Assembly: GCF_023091745.1 (NCBI RefSeq)
Contig: NC_068933.1
Span: 19,348,001-19,412,000, forward strand
Direction of reading: 5' to 3'
Length of the DNA stretch: 64,000 nt
Source of the DNA: Budorcas taxicolor
Taxonomy: Eukaryota > Chordata > Mammalia > Artiodactyla > Bovidae
Shown piece after piece: positions 48,441 to 60,100 of this stretch. Within the stretch, counting starts at the first letter, position 1. Every line of letters begins with the position of its first letter. The notes beneath the pieces are model-generated. The model ran no database searches and had not been told where the DNA came from. It saw only the letters and a program-made list of their open reading frames with translations. A program made the translations under genes and the position numbers.

Positions 48441-50156
48441 TTTTGCCTGGTTTGCTACAAATCAGTGATAGAGATGATGACCCGACAGCAATTGTTAAGC
48501 CATGTGAATCTCTGTACCATACATTTTATTATTTTTTTAGGTTACCAATTCATACCCACTGTGTCAAAACAAGAAAAGTGCACTCTGAATGGTGTGCTTT
48601 TAAGGCACATTGGAGTGTGGATTATATTATCAGATTACAGTCAACTGTGACACTGTAACTGCCTTAAAAATATATATATATATGTTGACATAACCAGACT
48701 AAACATTCATCACAATATTCCCAACTCATGGGACAGCAACAGAATTAGAATTAAAACTTTTAAAATGGCGTATCTTATAACAGCAGAAGTTTCTTCACGA
48801 AAATAAAGCTGCAACCAAAGTATGTTTACAAGTGACCCACTTCTTAGCTAAGCAAAGCCGTTTACTGATGGTGAGTTATATATCATGTCTGAATGCAGTA
48901 GCCCAAAGAAATACATCCAGAGAAAAGACTGACAGCTTTCTGATGAGAAGAGGTACTTGAAGAGTGCGACACACTGTCAGCAGTTAACTGTGGCAAACAA
49001 GACATGATTTTGAGTGTTTTTCTTAATGAGTCAGATGTTATCAGTACTGCCCAGCTGTTCTTCACTTTTGAGAAATCTGTGCTGAGTTTCAAGTAACCAA
49101 AGAATTAGTTTCTATTAAGAGTCTGGAATAACTACAGGTAAGAATATTTCACACAAGTAGAGAGATCACTAAGTTGGTACAAACTGAAGTGGAATGGTAT
49201 AACTCATTGTGGTAAAAGAAGCATGGAGCAAGAAAAAGTTGAGTTGATCAAATCTAAACACTTGTGACAATGTAAGGTGTTTGGTGGGGACCCATTTCAC
49301 TTGTGTCATACACCTCTTTTTTCTAACAAGAACAGTGTTTATTAATGGCTGGTGTCTTAAACCCCTGCAAAGACCATGTAGCAAAAGCATAAACAAACCA
49401 AAAGACCATACCTGAAGTGTACATATGTATACCGACTGTCCTGTAGATTCTAGCTGTTCCAGGGCTCGCTCATATCCTCTACTTCTTGCCTAAGTAATAT
49501 TTTTTAAAGAACTTTAAAACACGTTTGCATGTTACACTAACATTGGTGTGTAGTCAAGGTTGCATTTTAAAAATACTCAGCTTTCACACAATAAATGTTT
49601 GGATAGGTCATTTAAGATACTTTTAATACTAGGCTTCAGGGGCTATACCTACTGACAGAAAAAGACATGAAATCTAAATTCTGAAAATAATCTTAGTTTC
49701 AGCTGAATAAACAGAACTGAAGCTTTCTGTGGTATCAGTTCTTTTAATTCAACATCAGCAGAACTCTATCGCATGTTTTCTTTTTTCTTAAATTGATTAA
49801 GCACCTTTGCCTGCCAAACGAACTATTAAGTTCAGGTCAGGCTTGAACTTACATTGTTAAACCTTCCCTGGAAGATGTAACACAAAGTAGTTTTCATGAA
49901 CCATAAAATAATACTGTCCTTTACGAGCAATGAGGAGCTGTTTTAGCATAAACCAGAGCTTAACTAAGTCACTTATCAAAAGGCCCCCTTTGATTTAACT
50001 GGTACTTAGAAATAAAAAAAGAAAATATGTATATATAACACATTCCTCTTCTCCCCAACTGCAAACTACAGAAATACTGAATATTGGCTATGACAAGAAT
50101 ATCAAAGATCTATGTTTTGGCATTGGCACCAGTTTTGTTCTTGCTGTCAGCTCTCC

Positions 50157-50370
50157 TGTGGGACTTGCCTGGTGGCTCAGACGGTTAAGCGTCTGTCTAC
50201 AATGTGGGAGACCCGGGTTCAATCCCTGAGTCGGGAAGATCCCCTGGAGAAGGAAACGGTAATCCAATCCAGTACTATTGCCTGGAAAATCCCGTGGACA
50301 GAGGAGCCTGGTAGGCTACAGTTTATGGACTCACAAAGAGTCGGAGACTACTGAGTGACTTCACTTCTGT
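50157..50370 (+). repeat. Bov-tA SINE
   Basis: The head 'gggacttgcctggtggctca' is followed by 'ggttcaatccctgagtcggg', a body 'gaaacggtaatccaatccag' and the end 'gagtcggagactactgagtg'. It is in plus orientation. Confidence 0.87.
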
Positions 50371-51044
50371 GGTGAGAGGGTTGCAGGTGATTTAAATTGT
50401 TTTTATTGGCATTGGCCAGACTTTCATTTGAACTTTTCGTTGGTAAAGAACAATTAAAGGGTGTCACAGAATGAGCTCTTAGTAATCTAGACTGCATTAT
50501 GGACAAGAATCCTCCTACATTCCTCTTTTTTTTTTTTTGGAAGATCCTATTTCAGAGCCTCCTGCTACACTGAAGATCAGGGTGGGAGATAACCTGTGTA
50601 TCATCCACAGGAGTTCCTTTCAAATTTGAGTTCAAACTACTCGAACTCATCCCTTCGGTGCTGTCCACTTGCTACAAATCAGGACACTACTGTAAAAGAA
50701 TAACGTCCATTATGGCAAAGACAAGGGGAAAGTGCAGGGTTTGGACCATTAACAAAGTGGAACACAGTTGCCTGAGTTCTGTAGCAAAGTAAGATTTTTT
50801 GGTAGTAAGTTCTAAATCTAATGGAGGAAAAGACTGCTGGATTTTAAGGTCAAGATTTTCGCTGTTGGAACATAATGCTTTTAATAAGTGACATGATCAA
50901 ATTGCTAAAGTTTTAATAAAAATTAGAATCTGTGAATTGTTACCAAGACAAGGTAAAAAAAAAAAATTCCAGTGGTATCTCTGTAAAAGAACACTGAAGG
51001 TATGTAACACAGTCGGCTTCCACAAGAGAAGGTACTCTAAACTG

Positions 51045-51248
51045 GCCGTGCTATGCTCTGTCGCTTCAGTTGTGTCTGACTCTGCAACCCCATGGACTGT
51101 AGCCCTCCAGGCTCCTCTGTCCACAGGACTCTCCAGGGAAGAATACAGGAGTGGGTTGCCATTTCCTTCTCCAGGGGACCGTCCCCACCCAGGGATCTGC
51201 CTCCCGCATTGGCAGGCGGGTTCTTTACCACTAGCGACACCTGGGCTA
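51045..51248 (-). repeat. Bov-tA SINE (minus)
   Basis: The reverse SINE includes 'gtcgcttcagttgtgtctga', 'ggagtgggttgccatttcct' and a head near 'ggttctttaccactagcgac'. Confidence 0.86.
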
Positions 51249-54200
51249 AGTAGGCGGAAAAGGAGTGCATGCTGTTAAAATATTTGGAGTTACTTAGAGC
51301 AGTTTTCCACAGAAGGATAGATGCAGAATATCTCTATCTCCACTAGAGATACATGTTACTAGTGAAAATCCATTGTTGAAATGTTATCACTTCAACCAAA
51401 ATGTAAGCAGATTAGAATTTGTGGTCTGTGGAGGGATGGCCATACTCGAGGATGCCTTCATTTCGGTTTATTGTGTAAGTGGATTTGCATTTAAGTTTTA
51501 CAAGTTTGTTATATGTGGGGCTTTTTTTTCTTAAATTCAGAATTTTACAAGTAAATATGTGATAGTAATTGTGTACCATAATATATACAGTGTAACTTCA
51601 GAGCTGGCCCAGCATGATTATGTGTACTATTTCAAAATAGGGAAAATTTGCTAGGTGATAGCATAAATGGAGTAACAGCTTTTTCACAGGTTTTCTTGAA
51701 GCATACATCACATGATTCCTAGCTTAATTTTTTATGAACATGGGTTATAAGACCTTTGTGTATGATTTTCACATCTTTATGATGTGAAGACCGGTTTTGT
51801 CAAACATGCTGTATTTCCAACAGCTGTCTCTCAAGTATAGTGTACTCGAATATCACAGTCTCTTTCTAATTGTCCTCAGACTCCTTTAACAACTAATGAG
51901 TAATCACCTCATCTTGTTATCCGCTTCTTCTCAAAAGACTTATATTGTAACCAGGTTGTTGACAGGAATTTTGCCTGCAAGTATCTCTGGTAGACAATTA
52001 GGAAAAGTGTATCTTTAAAACAATTTAGATTGTCAGTGCAAAGGCAATTTCATATAGACAGCTATCAAAGGTGATCAACCAGACTTTATTATGATATAAC
52101 AGGAGGGAATTCATAGATAAGCACTTACTTGAATGTCTCATCATTGTATTTAGATGCAGTTTTTCTTTACTTTTGAAAGAACAAACCTTTCACCGCACAA
52201 TGGCAACTAGTTAATGTCTATGAAGCATTTGCACAGTATTTTTAAATGAAAAAATTCTTAAATTGATGCCCATATGATATAATCTCTAAAAACAGGAAAA
52301 ATCAAAATAATTTAATGGACTCTCAGGACTTATACTTCAAGTGTCTTCAAATTTGAGCTAAGCAATTAAGTTTTTTAAAGTAAAGTGTTGAAAGTTTAAG
52401 GTACCTTTTATAAATATATACAAAATGTAGGTCTATTTGATGCTCTGTTCACTCAGGTGAAATTTATACTACATATCTAATGAGATATGTCATCATCTCC
52501 AAAAATTATAACCCCATAGAATTAAAACAAAAACCCCTTTAAAAATTAGTCATTGTATGAAACCAAAAGGGAAACTTTACAACTTAATGAGAAAGACTTT
52601 ATTTTAAAAAATGTTTTCATATCTGATTCTAATGTGTATTGATTTATGTATTTCAATAATTATAGGAAAAAGCTAAAGCGGGGATTAAAAGTACTCTAGC
52701 AAGATAAAGAATAAAAATACCACTTTCCCCCCTAGTTTCTAGTTTGACAGGAGGGGATGCCTAACAGAATCCTGTCTGTAAAAACAGCTCTAGTACTGTG
52801 CTTTGAAAAAAATCTGGCTGCATATAATTCTTGATACATTATATGATGCTCTTGCCCTTAAGACTTCTGGCACTTCAGGTAATGGAAAATGATGACCAAA
52901 TGCTTTAAGATAAAAGTAAGAATGCATCATATCTTCTGAGTTTTCTTTAAGTAGATTGTCATCAAAATCTTTCACTTTAAAGAAAATCTGAAAAAGACCA
53001 CCATCCTATTGCTCAAAGAACTGCACTCAAATGATTTATAAAATGGACTGGTTCTTTCATAAAGTCACTGAATATAAAACATCCTACTTCTAGCAAGTAT
53101 GAGTGAATTGCAAGGATATGCTACCCCATTATCTTCTTGTCTTCCAGTCTACTTTGTGTTGAATTTGTCTAATTCAGATTTTGAAAAGTTAATACCACTG
53201 TCTCTTTGATTAAATACCAGTTCCTTAGCTGTGCAGTCTTAAAAGGTAATCTGCTTTAAATCCTCAAAATCAGTACCAAAAAATGTATACAGCGTAATCT
53301 AATTGCTAACATTTACAAAACTTGCACTTCACCAAATTAAAAAAGAATAAGACTTTTAAATAGTGCATACAAGGCACAAGAGCTTCTTAGTATATTTACT
53401 GAAGCCGAACATTTTGGCATCAACAAACACACCACTTTAGTTTCTCTTAAACTCAGTTTCCAAACAGCATACCGTTTAGTTCATATTGAACTAAATTACC
53501 AAAAGTATATGATTTTTGCTTGATGCTTTGCATAATTTAATCTTAATAGGTATTTACGTAGTTTAACTGTCATACTTCTGATGAGAGGACAAAGAATAAA
53601 GATATCAATGGAGGATTAATCTATTGGCCCATCAGGAATTCTTAACAAAAAATCATTATGTCTGCTATGTTCAATAGAAGAAATAACCTAAAAAGAGTAT
53701 CATAAACCAATCTTCATAATTGTTATTACAGAGTTCTACCCATTTTCAGATAATTAAAGAGATGAAAAATATATTGCTGATGAAATAGAAATGTATTAAA
53801 TCTGACAAAGATTTTCTAGCCAGTTGAGCTCAAGCTTCAATGATCATACTTCTTTTCCAGCAGGCAAAAAAGGCTAGAATTAAAGTCTAGCAAGAAAAAA
53901 AAAAAAAGGATGGTGATCTTCAACTTCAGGCCACTTGAAATTTGTAATGAATTCACAGTTTTTATAGTTCACACAGTCTGAGGCTGGATTCTTATCAGAG
54001 GGAGTAAACAAGTCTCATCTGCTACCTCCACACTCTCGTAGGTAACTAATAGGTTTTATGAATAAAGCTTATTATAATGTGATGTGATATCTTTTAATCT
54101 CAGTATCTTAATAGTCTCAATTTTCTGAATCAGAAAATCAGAGGATCAATGGGCTTCTTATGTGATACATTGTGCTACCCAAATAGCTGGGTGAAAACTG

Positions 54201-55822
54201 GCCCATGAATTTATTCCAAGTTTTTATGATAGGTATCCTTGTCCTTGATTCATAAACCATAACTACTTTTAATATTTAAGAAGAATTTGTATTAGTTGAA
54301 ACAATCTGTATACTGGAGTAAAAATGTGTTATGTTTTAAAAGCAAATGCTGAGAGAACTACTCAATTCACGTTCTGCACACCCAGCCAAAGTGGATGGGA
54401 ACAGCTGGCTAGAGGTGTCTTCCTGGGGGAAGCCTCTTCTATCCATCGACAGCATTCATTACCTTAGGAGGAAACAGAAAACATCAAACTCTTGTGTTAA
54501 CTCTAAAAACACAAACAAAAAATTAACCAACTCATTCATTGTTGAACTAACACTTCTCATTCAAAACTAAATGTCTTCTATACTAGAAGGCTCATTAGAT
54601 GTGTTCTTGAATATAGATAGACCCTTACATGAATTCTTAACCTATAATATATTCACAAGACCAGAGGACCCTATTATAATGCAGGGAATGCAGATGCCGA
54701 CTCAGTATGTCTAGGGTAAGATCCACAACCCTGCATTTCTGTTAAGCTCCAGGTGCTGTCAATACTTCTGGTTTGGGGCCCCCATCTGAGCTACAGAGCT
54801 CTATGTTCTTAGTTTTGAGGCCAATAGGAGTTCAAGAGAGTTGTTAGAGGATTTAGGAAAATAATTTTGAAATTTCATGTGCACAGGAGCACAGCATTTT
54901 AAACTTCCTATTGTATAAGAGGGAAGAAAGTTGGGCAGGCTGTTTCATCTATACTTTAGCACTGTTATGGATTTAGGCACATTTTGACTATTTGGAAACT
55001 ATGCTGAAACAAAGAAACATTTTACAAAAAGGCCACAGGTTATTTACTAATATAGTTCAAAAAGGAGAATAGACTACAAAGATAACATTTAGTAATATAG
55101 TCAAATATCACATCATCATTCAGTATAAATGTGTACTAAAAGAATGGCAAGTCTGAGGTGTAAAGCAGGAAAAACTTTAGAAACTATTTGGATAATCAGC
55201 TACCTTAGGAAAGTTCCTTTTTTTTAATTTTAAAGACATTTTACTGGCACTGGTATGCCAACAGAATGAAAAACATTACATCAAAAAATCATTTGTTTTC
55301 TTTTACATCAATACAGCTGATTCATATTGCAATTGGGTTTTGTGACCATTACTGTTATATATCCAAATATAATAAAATCAAGTTTCTGTAAGATTTTAAA
55401 TTTCAGTGATGCTATTTTATCACCCAATTACCAATTATTTAGAAACCACTATGTCTCTGGTCCTGCAAAGAGTTGAGAATAATGATGAACAAACCCAACA
55501 CTGATCTTGCCAAAATACTTGGAAATCTACCTGATTTATACACAAAGTGACATTACTATGTTAAAGCTCATAAAATATTTAACCAGATGACCTCACAATC
55601 AATGGTGATTATAGCTACTTCAACATACTGAAAAAAAGAATCCCATGAAACTTTGTCTGCTTTACAGAACTATGTTCTGTAAAATACTTTGTGGTATTAG
55701 TTAATGATTCATTGTATAATCATAGTTACATTTTAAGAATTATTTCCAGAAATTACACTGTCTCTTTGCTAATTAACCCAACTAAGAATGTTAAAATTTC
55801 ACTATCCTACATAGTTACAGGT

Positions 55823-56025
55823 TTCCCCATTGGTCAGTGGATAAAGAATCCACCTGCAATGCAGCAGACACAGGAGACAAGGGTTCGATCCCTGGGTTGG
55901 GAAGATGCCCTTGAGAAGGAAATGGCAACCCACTCCAGTATTCTTGCCTGGGAAATTTCATGGACAGAGGAGCCTGGCGGGCTACAGTCCACAGGATTGC
56001 AAACAGTCAGACACAACCGAGCACA
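55823..56025 (+). repeat. Bov-tA SINE (plus), left arm of an inverted pair
   Basis: The head 'ttggtcagtggataaagaat' is followed by 'ggttcgatccctgggttggg', the body 'aaatggcaacccactccagt' and the end 'agtcagacacaaccgagcac'. A second copy in the opposite orientation begins about 180 bp to the right. Confidence 0.88.
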
Positions 56026-56204
56026 TGACACTAACCACAGTTACAATCAATCAGATCTACAACACCATCATGCAGAGTCACCCCAAACCAAAAACGCTGG
56101 CCAACTGGCACACAGAATTGCATTCATCAAAACCAAAACCGAACAAGGTGAAAACCAGATATCTATGAAGTACTTTGACACAAATGACTTTGTTTAAGGT
56201 GTTA

Positions 56205-56428
56205 CTCTCTTGCTAAGTAGCGTCAGTCATGTTCGACTCTGTGCGACCCTAGAAACGGCAGCCCACCAGGCACCCCCGTCCCTGGGATTCTCCAGGCAAG
56301 AACACTGAACCAGGTTGCCATTTCCTTCTCTAGGAGATCTCCCTGACCCAGGGATTGAACTCACATCTCCTGTGTCTCCTGCATTGCAGGCAGATTCTTT
56401 ATCCACTGAGCCACTGGGAAAGCCCATT
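56205..56428 (-). repeat. Bov-tA SINE (minus), right arm of an inverted pair
   Basis: The reverse SINE runs 'agtagcgtcagtcatgttcg', 'aaacggcagcccaccaggca', 'ggttgccatttccttctcta' and the head 'tccactgagccactgggaaa'. It lies 670-900 nt beyond the ZDHHC2 stop codon. Confidence 0.88.
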
Positions 56429-57101
56429 GTTTATTGTAGCAGTACATATAGTTGTTTATTTTGTTAAGATATTTATGGCTTGGTTCCAAAGAGGACATTT
56501 TTGGAGCTTTTTATTAACTGCAGGCTCATAAATAGATTTTGCTTTAAGGAAACTGATTTGGAATTACAGGTTTAAAAAAATTATAGGTTAAAGAAAATGA
56601 CTTGGAACACTGATTATTTTAAGGGCGACACATGCTCTGGGGTCCTACTATGACTAAAAATAAGGATGGGAGAGATCTGCACTAACAAGCTATAATTGTC
56701 TTATATTTTTAGACCCAGTGAGATCCAGCTAATGGGTGGTCATGGATAAGACCTGAAGGAAAGGACAAAACAAAAAACTGCAAGATTATCATTTTAAAGT
56801 TCAACATTTTAGGATCAATTCTTGCTATAAAAATGAATTCTGTTCATCAACTTATATTTTATTAAGTTAACCAAATAACTAGCTAATATTGAAGCTAGAT
56901 CTATATTTAAAGGTTTCTTGTATGACTGATACAATCCCAAGGGTCTGCTAAGACATCTTCTATTTGAGTTACTCAAAAATAAATGTTTATGGAAACTATT
57001 TGCCCAAAGAGGGCTAGTAAGTGATTAAAAATATAAAACATAACAATAAAGGAAGAACTTTCCTTACTTTCATGAAGTATGAGTACATTTTGTTAGAAGA
57101 G

Positions 57102-57142
57102 TTAAGTCTCATTCTCCATGGTCAGTGCAGGATTGCTCATAC
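57102..57142 (-). CDS. ZDHHC2: ZDHHC2 last coding exon and stop
   Basis: This short exon encodes the final Gly (split codon) and MSNPALTMENET, then TAA. The acceptor is TCTTAAAG. The 3' UTR continues leftward and its end is not visible. Confidence 0.92.
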
Positions 57143-60100
57143 CTTTAAGAGAAAACATACGTTAGCAATTTTTGTGGGTGCTGCTTTTGAATAAAAAGGC
57201 AGAGACCTGTTTATTCATCCATGAATCCCACCAATGTATTGCCAAAGTTATCCCGTACATATTATGAGTGTTTACAAGATGGTTATATAGAAAAAACACA
57301 CACATACACACAGTACAGTCAGCCACAACCAGCACTCCCAAAATAGCACTTTTAAAAAGTGTATATATAGTTACATATATACACCGGAGGAAGTAGGAGG
57401 TGTGAATAAGATAATGTAAAATATGCTAAACCTCGCACTTGCACACTACCCTAATCACTGTTTTCTAATTCTTCATTCTTGTCAAACTAATCTTTGAGCC
57501 CTTTCTCATCTCACCATTCTCACATTTCTCTTCTTTCTTTTACACCGTCCTTTAAACCATTTCTAAATTCATCTATCAAAGTAACGGAAAATTAATCTAC
57601 CATGTCCCCAGATTAACAGCACATAGAAACCAGAAAATCACCTCTATGCTAATGTAGAACTATAAGGTGAAATATGAATCTGTTCTGAAAGAGGGTTCTC
57701 TGTCTTTCTTCCCTCCAAGTATACATCATTTCTTTGCCTCTAAGGAAACTGAGGGATTCAAAGGGCAAATAGGAGACATCAATTTTGTTTGGATAAATAT
57801 GTAATCCCTCCCATATACTGAAAAATGGAATGGCATGTTTGAAGATGGAGAGACAGACCAAATTATGAATATTCAAATGATGGGCCTCTTCAGAGGGAAT
57901 GTACATTCCTTAAGAACAAGACTAATTTTAATTTGTGTGTTTTTTCATACCATTCAATATGTCAGTATGTGGCATGTCTACTTAAATTTTTCAACTTCAC
58001 CTCTTTCTTTTAAACTCTTTAGCTCCCAAATTAAACATCATTTTTTTTATTTGTATTTGATTAAATATCATATTTTTAAGGCCTGACGATATCAGATGTT
58101 TTCAACATTCCTGCAGGATAATGTTAAATGTGTTGTTTTAGTTTTATAGAGAAAGATAGAGAACTCTCTGTTCAAGGCTAACACAATATTGTAGAGCATT
58201 TGTCCTCCAAAAATTGTATTTTGTTCTATACATCTCAATATTGTAAAATTATAATCTTTGATAATTTAAAAAAAAATAGACCTTAGTGCCTTAATTGTGG
58301 ATACATGGTTTTACACTTGGAAAACCACAAATACATACACACCCCTGCATATATCATCACATGTCTTATTTGATACTTAACAACCCTGAGAATTAAGTAG
58401 TATTTTAAAGACGAAGATGCTAACTCTAAAGGAGGTTAAGTAACTTAACAAATGCCCCACATTGATTAGACGCCCAAATTGGGATTTGCTATCAGCTCTG
58501 TCTGTCTTCAAAGATTTGCTTGTTCTTTGCCAATAAACCATATTGACCCAGGTAATCAAAAGATTAAAATCAACAATAACCAGAGAACTGTGAGTGGGAT
58601 ATGAAGAAATAACAGGTAGCTAAAAGTTATGGCAATTCTGTAATGTCTTACTTCAATATATATCCAATATATATCCGATATATATATATCCAATATATAT
58701 TTGATATATATAGCCAATATATATTCAATATATCCAATATTTTGAAACTGGATAGAAACTTTCAAGTAAAAACCACATTAATTTGAGATCCCTTTTAACA
58801 GATACTTTTCAACCTTCTGCCTGCACTTACTGTACTCTTCCCCATTTCAAAATAAATTATATTTTGAGTTTATCATTTTATTTAATACATGGTAGTAAAG
58901 ATTTGGTTCTCTAAACCAGAAAAAAAGTAAGGTAAATCTATTTTTCACAAAATGGTTTTCTACAGCTTCCAGACATTAATCAAAGCTTTTCACAAATGGT
59001 TCTTTGAAAATAATTCTATATTTACAATGGTCGTCTGACTCCAAAACAAGACATATTCTATAAGTAATAAGAATGAAAAATGTTCACTACTTTCACCTTT
59101 TAAAACTAAAATATTTCAAAACAGCCACACAGCATACCCTTACCAGCTTTGCCTTTCCCTAGGCTTGTGCTGTTCTCCGTCCAAGATTGAGAATCAGTAA
59201 GAAGGTGGCTCTGGGACTCTCTCAGTGGCTTTGCAGGAAACTGATGGTTTTCGGGACTGAAGAATAATTATCATTATGATCATCAGGTTAACTCTCGATC
59301 ATATTTCTTAAAGGAAGTATTTCTTAAAGGAAGGAACTCAAACCACTCATAGTGCAAGACAATTGTAGGAGTTACCAAGAGAACTTCGGGAAAGCAGGAA
59401 CAAGGCATTAAGTCATACTGACTCGCAATGAAAAAAGTGTTCTTGCCTCAGCTCTCTTCTTTCCTCTGATTACAATATGATGACAATCCTTGACTTTGGC
59501 AAATCTCCATCATTAATACACAGAATAAGCCTCAGCCTCCAATTTTAGCAGGTAAAGGAATGTAATTAGAACTTACCAGTATTTTACTATTGATTTTAAG
59601 TTATATTCGATGCCAAATTATACTAGTTTCTCACTGATGACAGTGATATAAAGTTTGGTTTAAAATAAATAACATTTCATTTAGATTTTAAAACATTATT
59701 GGCACAGAAACTATTAGTATGTTTTTTACAACACACCAAAATAGTAATTATAATAATATTAAAATGAAAAAAACTACTTAAAATTTTTCCAAGAGTAATT
59801 TCACATATTTTAGTCGACTATATTTTTTAAAGGATGTGCCTTTTCCCCTTAATAATTACCTCATATCTAAAATTTGAGATCATTTCAATTTTGTGCTGCT
59901 CTAATAAATCCCTTATTAAAATTCTGGAGGAAAACTTGAAAAAAGAAAATTGTGTCTCCTATTCATATGAAAAATTTCTTTTACACTAATTCTTCTTTGT
60001 TCTCAGGAAGGGGACCATAGACCAGGTATAGAAAAGTAGCTAAGGCCTACTTTAGGGACTCCTTGGAGAGTCATTACTGCAACAGGACTCTTAACAAACA

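Larger units (their letters stand above)
47541..57101. other. Convergent interval between CNOT7 and ZDHHC2
   Basis: It holds a worn hAT-like element (48125-48440), a 26-bp duplication (48263-48314), SINEs at 50.16, 51.05, 55.82 and 56.2 kb and AT-rich unique DNA. Part of the right side must be ZDHHC2 3' UTR. Minus-strand exon-like ORFs at 49031-49081, 49412-49489, 50594-50671 and 52790-52987 are discussed as findings, not called as genes. Confidence 0.55.

Noticed and set aside
50157..50235. Possible tRNA gene
   Set aside because: The tRNA-like boxes belong to the tRNA-derived head of Bov-tA SINEs, not to a functional tRNA gene.
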